Assembly (NCBI GenBank): GCA_027008965.1
Contig: JALVDN010000307.1
Coordinates: 1 to 8,398, forward strand
Length of the DNA: 8,398 nucleotides
Direction: 5' to 3'
Origin: Flavobacteriales bacterium
GTDB lineage: Bacteria; Bacteroidota; Bacteroidia; Flavobacteriales; Flavobacteriaceae
The notes beneath the pieces were generated by a model. It saw only the letters and a list, made by a program, of their open reading frames with translations, was not told where the DNA came from and did not search any database. Numbering within the stretch: the first letter of the stretch is position 1; the number at the start of each line of letters is the position of its first letter. The translations under genes and the position numbers were made by a program. Below are positions 1 through 6,051 of this stretch, one piece after another.

Positions 1-93
1 ATGGGCATCCAACCATAAAGTTTGTTCTTTCAGTTGAATTTGTATTTTTTTGTCCTTATCCTCAAAAATGACCAGTTGATTATCTTTTTTCAT
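1..93 (-). CDS. RhuM-like protein, N-terminal fragment (runs off the left edge)
   Basis: An ATG at 93-91 on the minus strand opens a frame that stays open to base 1, giving 31 residues that begin MKKDNQLVIFEDKDKK and continue through IQIQLKEQTLWLDAH. The pattern of a short 'lvIfe..dkkiqi' strand followed by 'L.eqTlWLdah' matches what I recall of the start of the virulence-RhuM / Fic-associated family, in which an 'TVWLTQAQMAELF'-type DNA-binding helix follows. Those proteins are often found on genomic islands and near restriction or Fic/toxin loci, but their biochemical role is poorly defined. The assignment rests on very few residues, and everything diagnostic lies outside the window. A good Bacteroidota promoter sits about 50 bases upstream of the ATG, which supports this as a true gene start. 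The gene diverges from lon. Confidence 0.55.
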   Translation of the reverse strand, partial: MKKDNQLVIFEDKDKKIQIQLKEQTLWLDAH

Positions 94-143
94 TTGTGTA
101 TTGTCAAATTAAAATGATGGTCCGGATAAATACGGATTTGATT

Positions 144-175
144 CAAAAATAGTTATTTCCGGTTGTTATGGCAAA
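144..175 (-). promoter_or_regulatory. Bacteroidota-type promoter for the RhuM-like gene
   Basis: On the minus strand TTTG (175-172) is followed after 20 bases by TATTTTTG (151-144). This is an exact match to the Bacteroidota -33 TTTG and -7 TAnnTTTG boxes with normal spacing. Transcription would begin near 137-140, giving a leader of roughly 45 bases before the ATG at 93. The -33 box lies inside the palindrome GCAAATTTGC (171-180), next to the GC-rich element. No start site has been measured; this is a motif call. Confidence 0.65.
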
Positions 176-188
176 TTTGCGGTTTTCC

Positions 189-420
189 GCGCCAGGGATG
201 GGAGCGGTATGAGGCGAAGGGCAAGCCTTGTTTTTCCGGAGGCGGGGAGGCTCCGAGCTTTGACGAGGAGACTTACCTGCCGACTTTTAGGAAAAACCGG
301 CTTGCCCGAGCCGAATTTGAGCGGACAGCCCGGCCGGCGCCACGTGAACGCCGGCGGGTGCGAAAGCGCTCCGTCGTCTTGAAGCAACCGCCGTTGCGTG
401 AACGTGAGCGGCGGGGCGCC
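189..420. other. GC-rich structured intergenic element, probably a dispersed repeat or structured RNA
   Basis: This stretch is far richer in G and C than either flank and folds into nested stems that I paired by eye. The closing stem is 189-193 with 415-419. A second stem is 201-206 with 367-372. A long arm pairs 219-227 with 299-307 and 230-237 with 290-297, and its tip can add 241-246 with 276-281 and 251-254 with 267-270. A hairpin follows at 329-339 with 349-358 (one bulged G at 333), and another at 388-393 with 409-414. The features GGGATGGGAGCGG near the left end, AGCGGACAGCCCGG in the middle and GGGGCGCCC at the right end resemble an intergenic repeat family I recall from flavobacterial genomes; I cannot name it or count copies here. 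Arg-rich open frames across it look spurious. It lies between two outward promoters. Alternatives are a structured non-coding RNA or a degraded mobile element. Confidence 0.6.
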
Positions 421-451
421 CTAAAAAATGTAACGACAAAAAATCGGCAAT

Positions 452-484
452 TTTGTCAGGTGAAAATAAAGGGCATTATTTTTG
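452..484 (+). promoter_or_regulatory. Bacteroidota-type promoter for lon
   Basis: TTTG (452-455) is followed after 21 bases by TATTTTTG (477-484), an exact TAnnTTTG -7 box. The spacing is one or two bases longer than typical. Transcription starting around 489-491 would leave a leader of about 26 bases before the lon ATG at 517. The -7 octamer is identical to that of the divergent promoter at 144-175. I see no heat-shock operator such as CIRCE. This is a motif call only. Confidence 0.55.
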
Positions 485-516
485 AAGTTTATGATGTTTG
501 ATTAAAACCGATTTGT

Positions 517-2934
517 ATGAAGAAAAATCCATTTCCTTTTGTGTTGCAAGATATGCCCGATGCGGATTTTATCCCTCTGTTGACGCCGGAAGATGAAGCG
601 TTTTTGAAAAGTGAAAAGGTTCCTGACAGTTTGCCTGTTTTGACTTTGCGAAACAATGTGCTTTATCCCGGAACGGTGATTCCGATTTCGGTGGGGAGGG
701 ATCAGAGTATCCGTTTGATCAATGATGCGGCGGAAAGCACAAAAATTATAGGAGTGGTGGCTCAAAAAAACGAGAAAATAGATCAACCGGGAGCCAAAGA
801 TGTTTACCGCACGGGAACCATGGCCCGGATTATGCGGGTAATCAAAATGCCGGAAGGAAATATGACTGTGATTATTCAAGGTATCAAGCGTTTTTATATT
901 GAGGATTTTATTCAAACGGAACCGTATTTTGTGGCCCGAGTGAAGGAATTGCCGGATATGGATGTGGATTATGATACTGAATATCAACAGATTATTCAAC
1001 AAATCAAAGAGTTGGCCATTCAAGCCATCAAATTGAATCCGATGATGCCTTCGGAGGCTACCATGGCCATTGAAAATATTCAAAGCCATACGTTTTTGGT
1101 GCATTTTATTGCATCCAATCTGGAATTGCCCATTGATGTGAAACAAAAAATTTTGGAAACGGATAATACGAAGGAGCGAGCGTTGGAGGTTTTGAAGGTT
1201 TTGCGGTTGGAGGTTCAAAAAATGGAAATCAGACGGGATATTGAAGCCAAGACCAAACAAGCGCTGGATAAACAATCGAGAGAGTATTTTTTGCATCAAC
1301 AAATCAAAACCATTCAGGAAGAATTGGGAGATGCGGCGGCGCAGGAAATTGAAGAAATGCGTAAAAAAGCCGGAGAGAAAAAATGGCCGCAATATGCCAA
1401 AGAACATTTTGATAAAGAACTGAAAAGACTCCAGCGGATGAATCCGCAAATGGCCGAATACGCCATTCAACGGAATTATTTGGAATTGCTGTTGGATTTG
1501 CCTTGGAATGAGTATACCGAAGATAAGTTTGATCTGAAACGGGCACAGGAAGTTTTGGACCGTGATCATTACGGTCTGGAGGATGTAAAAAAACGCATCA
1601 TTGAATATTTGGCGGTGTTGAAGTTGAAAAACGATATGAAATCGCCTATTTTATTGCTTTATGGTCCTCCGGGTGTGGGAAAAACTTCGTTGGGAAGGTC
1701 TATCGCGGAAGCAATTGGAAGAAAATATGTGCGTATGTCATTGGGTGGTATGCGTGATGAAGCCGAGATACGCGGACACCGTAAAACTTATATCGGAGCC
1801 ATGCCGGGAAGGATTATTCAACAAATCAAAAAAGCCAAATCGTCCAATCCGGTTTTCATTTTGGATGAAGTGGATAAATTGGGTTCGGGTATTCAAGGTG
1901 ATCCGTCCAGTGCGTTGCTTGAAGTATTGGACCCGGAACAAAATAAAGAGTTCTATGATAATTATTTGGAAATACCGTATGACCTCTCCCGTGTGATGTT
2001 TATAGCCACGGCCAACTATTTGTATGATATTCCGTGGGCTTTGCGCGACCGTATGGAAGTGATTCCCATCAATGGTTATACGATTGAAGAAAAATCGGAA
2101 ATTGCCAAACGTCATTTGATTCCTAAATTGTTGAAGGAGCATGGAATAACGGATAAAGATTTTAAAATCGGTAAACCTCAAATTGAGAAAGTAATTGTCA
2201 ATTATACCCGGGAATCGGGTGTGCGAACGCTTGAAAAAATGCTGGCCAAGTTGATTCGTCACAGAGCGAGGCAAGTGGCTTTGGAGGAAGAATTTAAACC
2301 GAAAATCACTTCTAAAGATATCCGAGAAATTTTGGGTCCGGAAAAGTTCCCTTCGGAGTTATTTGAAAAAAATATTCCGGCAGGTGTGGCCACGGGATTG
2401 GCTTGGACAAGAGTTGGAGGTGATATTTTGTTTGTGGAGTCGGTTTTATCCAAAGGAAAAGGTTTGAGTGTGACAGGTAACTTGGGTAATGTGATGAAAG
2501 AATCGGCTACCATTGCTTTGGAATATATCAAGGCCAATGCCAAAAAATTTGGCGTTGACGAAAAAATTTTTGACGACAAAAAAATCCATGTACACGTTCC
2601 GGAGGGCGCTACGCCGAAAGACGGGCCTTCGGCCGGTGTTACTCTATTCACTTCCATTTTGTCTGCCATCACCAAGAAGAAAGTGAATCCACGTGTTGCC
2701 ATGACGGGTGAAATCACACTGCGCGGAAAGGTTTTGCCTGTAGGAGGCATCAAGGAAAAAATTTTGGCGGCCAAGCGGGCCAAATATACGGATATCATTC
2801 TACCTGAAGCCAACCAAAAGGATGTGGAAGAAATCAACCCGGAATATATCAAAGGCTTACATTTTCACTATGTGAAAAGGATCAATGAAATTCCAGAGTT
2901 GGTATTTATGAATAATGGTAAGAAGAGTTCATAA
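517..2934 (+). CDS. lon: Lon ATP-dependent serine protease (endopeptidase La, LonA type)
   Basis: This 805-residue protein is a full-length Lon. Lon forms a cytoplasmic hexamer that unfolds and degrades damaged proteins and selected regulators using ATP. After a short acidic N-terminal extension, the substrate-binding N domain starts near residue 38 (LPVLTLRNNVLYPG) and is followed by a helical, coiled-coil-like segment at about 230-330. The AAA+ module has Walker A GPPGVGKT at 383-390, Walker B VFILDEVD at 446-453 and a likely arginine finger at R512 in LRDRMEVI. The C-terminal protease domain carries the catalytic serine S705 in PKDGPSAG and lysine K748 in GGIKEK; the 43-residue spacing matches the E. 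coli Ser679/Lys722 dyad. All key residues are present, so the enzyme should be active. The ATG at 517 has an A-rich leader and no Shine-Dalgarno sequence, as expected for this phylum. A promoter lies at 452-484 and a terminator directly follows the stop. The C-terminus is lysine- and serine-rich. Confidence 0.97.
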   Translation: MKKNPFPFVLQDMPDADFIPLLTPEDEAFLKSEKVPDSLPVLTLRNNVLYPGTVIPISVGRDQSIRLINDAAESTKIIGVVAQKNEKIDQPGAKDVYRTGTMARIMRVIKMPEGNMTVIIQGIKRFYIEDFIQTEPYFVARVKELPDMDVDYDTEYQQIIQQIKELAIQAIKLNPMMPSEATMAIENIQSHTFLVHFIASNLELPIDVKQKILETDNTKERALEVLKVLRLEVQKMEIRRDIEAKTKQALDKQSREYFLHQQIKTIQEELGDAAAQEIEEMRKKAGEKKWPQYAKEHFDKELKRLQRMNPQMAEYAIQRNYLELLLDLPWNEYTEDKFDLKRAQEVLDRDHYGLEDVKKRIIEYLAVLKLKNDMKSPILLLYGPPGVGKTSLGRSIAEAIGRKYVRMSLGGMRDEAEIRGHRKTYIGAMPGRIIQQIKKAKSSNPVFILDEVDKLGSGIQGDPSSALLEVLDPEQNKEFYDNYLEIPYDLSRVMFIATANYLYDIPWALRDRMEVIPINGYTIEEKSEIAKRHLIPKLLKEHGITDKDFKIGKPQIEKVIVNYTRESGVRTLEKMLAKLIRHRARQVALEEEFKPKITSKDIREILGPEKFPSELFEKNIPAGVATGLAWTRVGGDILFVESVLSKGKGLSVTGNLGNVMKESATIALEYIKANAKKFGVDEKIFDDKKIHVHVPEGATPKDGPSAGVTLFTSILSAITKKKVNPRVAMTGEITLRGKVLPVGGIKEKILAAKRAKYTDIILPEANQKDVEEINPEYIKGLHFHYVKRINEIPELVFMNNGKKSS

Positions 2935-2952
2935 AAACACAAGTTCATAATA

Positions 2953-2984
2953 AAAAAATCCCCTTCAATTCAAGGGGATTTTTT
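2953..2984. terminator. Bidirectional Rho-independent terminator
   Basis: The perfect stem CCCCTT (2960-2965) with AAGGGG (2972-2977) encloses the six-base loop CAATTC. It is extended outward by an A run on the left pairing with a T run on the right (2953-2959 with 2978-2984). Because the A and T tracts are symmetric, the hairpin is followed by a U tract in transcripts from either strand. It lies 19 bases after the lon stop and five bases after the stop of the convergent 637-residue gene, so it can end both transcripts. Confidence 0.9.
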
Positions 2985-2989
2985 GTTTC

Positions 2990-4903
2990 TTATTTATTTT
3001 TACGAAGTTGAGGCGGAGCCTTTTGAACTTTTAATTTTTTTGTTTCAGGTTTTTTGAATTCGGGTTCCATGCTCATACTTTGCGGTTTACCATAAAGTTC
3101 GGGACGTAAATATTTTCCACGTTCTTTTTGGTTTTTAAGTATTTCCACTTGTCGTTTTTCAGGATAGTGTTGCAGATAAGGGTCATTCCTTTCGGCATAG
3201 ATATACCAGGAAATTTTTTGACCGGGATTTCCGCCCGCAATTTTAAAAGTTCCCTGATTGTCAATTTCTTGTGCAATATATAAACCGGGTGCGGGTTGGC
3301 CTACAGGTGTAAGCGTGTAACTGAAATTACTATTGATGGCATGGAAATAATCCGGTAGTTGAACGGTGGCTTCACCGTTGGTGTCCAATATTACATTCCC
3401 GCGATATACATTGAGCACTTCATTGGATTCGATGCTAAAATGTTTGAGAAATTTATTTTCCGGGTCCAAAGGATGATCAATCACAAAGGATTTGGTTCCT
3501 GATGCTCCCATGTCTCCGTTGGAGTAAACGCCGTATGAAGAACCATCCGAATAACCGTAGACACCAGCATCTCCATTAATTGCCACTCCATATACTCCTC
3601 TATATCCTCCATATCCTTTTACGCCATAGCCCCAGTTATCCGTTGGGACGGAATAACCTTGCACTCCGGTTGCATCGGCATAATTATTTGTTCCTTCATA
3701 AGCGCCATAAACACATACGGTACTTGAATTATCTTCTTCTGAAAAACCCATTATACTATAGATTGTTCCGGTGGCAGAAATGGCTGCGCCATCAGCAATA
3801 TAATAATATGTATTTACATTGCTACCCAGTGAAAAAATTCCCGTTCCATTATTATCCGTATTAACAAAAAATCCGGCCGAACCTTTATCTGATGGCGTTG
3901 AAGTTATGTTATAGGATGAAAAATTTGATCCCGAACCCGAAGTATATGAATATGTCCCGAAATTAGTGCCGGAACCACCATTAGTTTGGGCGTAAATACT
4001 ATAGTATGTTCCGCTACCCGTAGGTGAGACCAAAGCCTGCAATCCCATAAAACCACCTACAAAACGCCCTCCAATTCCATAATTGTCCGTATTGTTGACT
4101 ACTCCGTAAACTGCAATATTATCTGTGCTCGGTTCTGTACTAACAAAATAGCCCACATAATCATCATCATCATCTGTAACAGTTAGTGGATAAGGCGGAG
4201 TAGTAGTGGCTATTCCGACATGTCCATTAGAATTCAATATGGTCATTCTTGTTGTCCCTTGTGTTTGGAGTTGTAAATCTTCATTATAGCTTCCAATGAG
4301 TCCTTGATCTACTGTAATTCCTCTATTAAAATAGTAACGGTTTCTATCCGTGTAAAAATGAGACCAACTTCCATTTTTTGGCCCGATATCCACATATCCA
4401 TTGCCGGTGCTGATTCTTAAAGCACCACTTTGGTTCCCTCTTACGCTTCCATTAATGTGTAGTTTTTCAGCAGGTGATGAAATCCCAATACCTACATTTC
4501 CTCCTGATAAAATTCTCATTTGTTCATTATTATTGGTTTTAAAAACCAAATCATTAGCATCCGTGGTTCCCAGAAAATGGGTTCCGGGTGTGGTTCCTGC
4601 ATTTCCGGTCAAAAGCCACTCTTTTCCATCACTGTCGGTTTGGAGACGTATCCAGGATGTTCCGTCAAAATAATAAAAACTGTTATCATCCGTTACATAT
4701 ACTGTCAATCCGGTGGCGGGATTAGAGATATTATCACGCTCTGAAGCAGTCATGCGCGGAATGAGCATACCTTTGTCTGTGGACTTTACATCCAGCATGG
4801 CGGATGTGTCGGGTCCGGAGCCGTCATTATTAATGGCAACCTGAGCTGAAAAAGAATAAGAAATGAAAAACAATATGAAAAAAATAATTCTTCTCATAGG
4901 CAT
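2990..4903 (-). CDS. Exported repeat-rich surface protein with tail-fibre-like head and conserved C-terminal domain
   Basis: This 637-residue protein starts with a signal peptide (residues 1-20, hydrophobic IIFFILFFISYSF, likely cleavage after A20 before QVAIN). The mature N-terminus (about 21-90) has the flavobacterial pattern 'QVAINNDGSGPDTSAMLDVK...GMLIPRMT' ending in 'YYFDGTSWIRL', seen in proteins annotated as tail-fibre-domain proteins. Next come beta-rich repeats of the 'GNVGIGISSPAEKLHI' type and Gly/Ser/Thr/Tyr-rich sequence, including five aspartates at 244-248. GVYG-type repeats (about 425-467) lead to a C-terminal domain starting KSFVIDHPLDP (471-481) and including 'GNPGQKISWYIYAERND'. 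I recall that domain from many uncharacterised secreted bacterial proteins. The tail after about 600 is Lys/Pro-rich. I see no peptidase S74 chaperone domain and no clear type IX sorting domain. A second ATG at 4897 (M3) may be the true start. The gene diverges from porQ, converges with lon and has its own promoter. A role in adhesion or surface structure is inference only. Confidence 0.85.
   Translation of the reverse strand: MPMRRIIFFILFFISYSFSAQVAINNDGSGPDTSAMLDVKSTDKGMLIPRMTASERDNISNPATGLTVYVTDDNSFYYFDGTSWIRLQTDSDGKEWLLTGNAGTTPGTHFLGTTDANDLVFKTNNNEQMRILSGGNVGIGISSPAEKLHINGSVRGNQSGALRISTGNGYVDIGPKNGSWSHFYTDRNRYYFNRGITVDQGLIGSYNEDLQLQTQGTTRMTILNSNGHVGIATTTPPYPLTVTDDDDDYVGYFVSTEPSTDNIAVYGVVNNTDNYGIGGRFVGGFMGLQALVSPTGSGTYYSIYAQTNGGSGTNFGTYSYTSGSGSNFSSYNITSTPSDKGSAGFFVNTDNNGTGIFSLGSNVNTYYYIADGAAISATGTIYSIMGFSEEDNSSTVCVYGAYEGTNNYADATGVQGYSVPTDNWGYGVKGYGGYRGVYGVAINGDAGVYGYSDGSSYGVYSNGDMGASGTKSFVIDHPLDPENKFLKHFSIESNEVLNVYRGNVILDTNGEATVQLPDYFHAINSNFSYTLTPVGQPAPGLYIAQEIDNQGTFKIAGGNPGQKISWYIYAERNDPYLQHYPEKRQVEILKNQKERGKYLRPELYGKPQSMSMEPEFKKPETKKLKVQKAPPQLRKNK
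4160..4174 (-). repeat. Trinucleotide repeat (GAT)5 inside the surface-protein gene
   Basis: Five consecutive ATC triplets on the plus strand read as GAT codons on the minus strand and encode five aspartates (residues 244-248). Slippage here would change the number of aspartates without shifting the frame. The run is short, so marked instability is not expected. Confidence 0.6.
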
Positions 4904-4949
4904 ATTATTTTTTAAATTTGTTCTTCTGAAAAAAGCAACAAAATAACAA

Positions 4950-4979
4950 CAAAGTTATAACTTTTTATTAAATAACAAA
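4950..4979 (-). promoter_or_regulatory. Near-consensus Bacteroidota promoter for the surface-protein gene
   Basis: On the minus strand TTTG (4979-4976, within TTTTTG) is followed after 18 bases by TAACTTTG (4957-4950). Both boxes match the Bacteroidota consensus exactly. Transcription should begin near 4943-4945, leaving a leader of about 40 bases before the ATG at 4903. This supports independent, fairly strong expression of the gene. It lies back to back with the porQ 5' end in an 89-base gap. Confidence 0.75.
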
Positions 4980-4993
4980 AAGTACTATTTTTA
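4962..4993 (+). promoter_or_regulatory. Weak candidate promoter for porQ-cmk
   Basis: TTTT (4962-4965), 20 bases, then TATTTTTA (4986-4993) matches the Bacteroidota boxes with one mismatch in each. If used, transcription would start at about 4998-5000, after the ATG at 4993, so translation would have to use the ATG at 5002 on an almost leaderless message. A second weak -7 match, TAACTTTT at 4958-4965, would give a normal leader but lacks a -33 box. In this A+T-rich gap chance matches are likely. Confidence 0.25.
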
Positions 4994-6051
4994 TGCTTGA
5001 TATGGCACAAAACAAAACCACATATTTTCTCCTGTCTGTTCTGTTTCTCTTTCATGCTTTTATGGTGAATGCACAATTGGGAGGCACTTCGGTTTATCGT
5101 TTTCTCAGCCTTCCGGTATCGGCTAAACAGGTTTCATTGGGCGGAAAGCAATATGTTTCATTTCCGTATGATGTTCTTCAAAATTTCAACAACCCGGCAT
5201 TGATTCATGATAATCAAAAACAGCAGGTGGATATTAATTACTCCAATTTTTTGGCCGATGTCAATTACGGTCAAGCGGGATATGTTTGGAAAACGAAATA
5301 CGGCAATTTTTTTACCGGTATACATTATTTAAACTACGGCCGTTTTTTGCGAACGGATGAAAACGGAGAAAAAACGGGTCATTTCGGAGCTAATGAAGGA
5401 TATATTACCATAGGCTATGCTTATTCCCTGAGTCATAAATTTTTTATTGGCGCCAATATCAAATGGGTATATTCTCAATTGGCCGAGTATAAATCTTCGG
5501 GGATAGGAGGTGATTTAGGTTTTTTTTATAAAGATTCAACCGGAACACAAATGGCTTTGGTCATTAGAAACTTCGGTTATCAAATTCAAACTTATAATGG
5601 AACGCGAGAATCTTTTCCATTTGAAATTGATTTCAGTTTTTCCAAATTATTGGCACATGCTCCGTTACGAATATTCGTAACACTGGAAAATTTACAAAAA
5701 CCGCGCATTGCATTTGTCAACACGGTGAATGATCAAATCAGCCCGGACGGTGAAGTGATTCATGAAAATATTGGTATTGTACAACATATATTCAGACATT
5801 TTGTAACTGGAGTGGAGATTTTTCCGAGAAAACGTTTTCATTTGCAGTTAGGATATAATTTCCGACGGGCGGCGGAATTGGGATTCAAAGATGTTAATTT
5901 TTCTTCGGGGATGGCTTATGGTTTCGGAATCAGATTTAATACTTTTGCTTTGGATTACGGATACGGTCAATACCATTATGCAAGTAACGGTCATTTTTTT
6001 ACCTTGCATTTCTTTTTAAAGACAAAAAATGAGAAGCCAAAAGAAAATTAA
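4993..6051 (+). CDS. porQ: Type IX secretion system protein PorQ
   Basis: This 352-residue protein begins with a signal peptide whose hydrophobic core is FLLSVLFLFHAFMV, with likely cleavage after A27 before QLGG. The start of the mature chain, QLGGTSVYRFLSLPVSAKQVSLGG, is characteristic of PorQ as I recall it. The rest is amphipathic beta-strand sequence rich in Gly, Tyr, Phe and Asn and ending in aromatic strands (FALDYGYGQYHYA, HFFTLHFFL). PorQ belongs to the PorV/PorQ outer-membrane barrel family. In Porphyromonas gingivalis it acts in the type IX attachment complex that handles cargo bearing C-terminal sorting domains at the cell surface. Two in-frame starts are possible; ATG 5002 (M4) gives the more ordinary signal-peptide start MAQNKTTYFLL, while 4993 is the longest. 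The reading frame overlaps cmk by 23 bases, implying co-transcription and coupled translation. Type IX cargo genes are not evident nearby. Confidence 0.88.
   Translation: MLDMAQNKTTYFLLSVLFLFHAFMVNAQLGGTSVYRFLSLPVSAKQVSLGGKQYVSFPYDVLQNFNNPALIHDNQKQQVDINYSNFLADVNYGQAGYVWKTKYGNFFTGIHYLNYGRFLRTDENGEKTGHFGANEGYITIGYAYSLSHKFFIGANIKWVYSQLAEYKSSGIGGDLGFFYKDSTGTQMALVIRNFGYQIQTYNGTRESFPFEIDFSFSKLLAHAPLRIFVTLENLQKPRIAFVNTVNDQISPDGEVIHENIGIVQHIFRHFVTGVEIFPRKRFHLQLGYNFRRAAELGFKDVNFSSGMAYGFGIRFNTFALDYGYGQYHYASNGHFFTLHFFLKTKNEKPKEN

Noticed and set aside
166..387. Minus-strand open frame of 73 codons across the GC-rich element
   Set aside because: It is low in credibility for the same reasons as the plus-strand frame and overlaps it. 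It looks like a by-product of few stop codons in GC-rich DNA.
163..501. Plus-strand open frame of 112 codons across the GC-rich element
   Set aside because: It is rich in Arg, Pro and Gly with no recognisable domain, and its composition follows the element's GC content. It coincides with paired stems and has no fitting promoter in the right position. It is most likely a chance frame in structured DNA.
502..1569. Long minus-strand open frame of 355 codons antisense to lon
   Set aside because: The translation is mostly Phe, Ile, Leu, Asn, His and Arg without domain structure, as expected from reading the complement of a Lys/Glu/Ile-rich gene. lon is intact and fully explains this DNA.
1738..2852. 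Two further minus-strand open frames antisense to the 3' half of lon (1738-2274 and 2259-2852)
   Set aside because: They fall over the AAA+ and protease domains of lon, carry no motif of their own and have no promoter or leader features.
2990..3180. A C-terminal type IX sorting domain or S74 chaperone at the end of the surface protein
   Set aside because: The last 50 residues are Lys/Pro-rich and charged, without the beta-strand pattern and closing Gly/Lys motif of sorting domains. No S74 signature is present.
3500..3660. CRISPR-like or tandem DNA repeats in the GVYG region
   Set aside because: The similarity is at the level of short peptide motifs (GVYG, YGVY). The DNA units differ in length and sequence and have no constant spacers.
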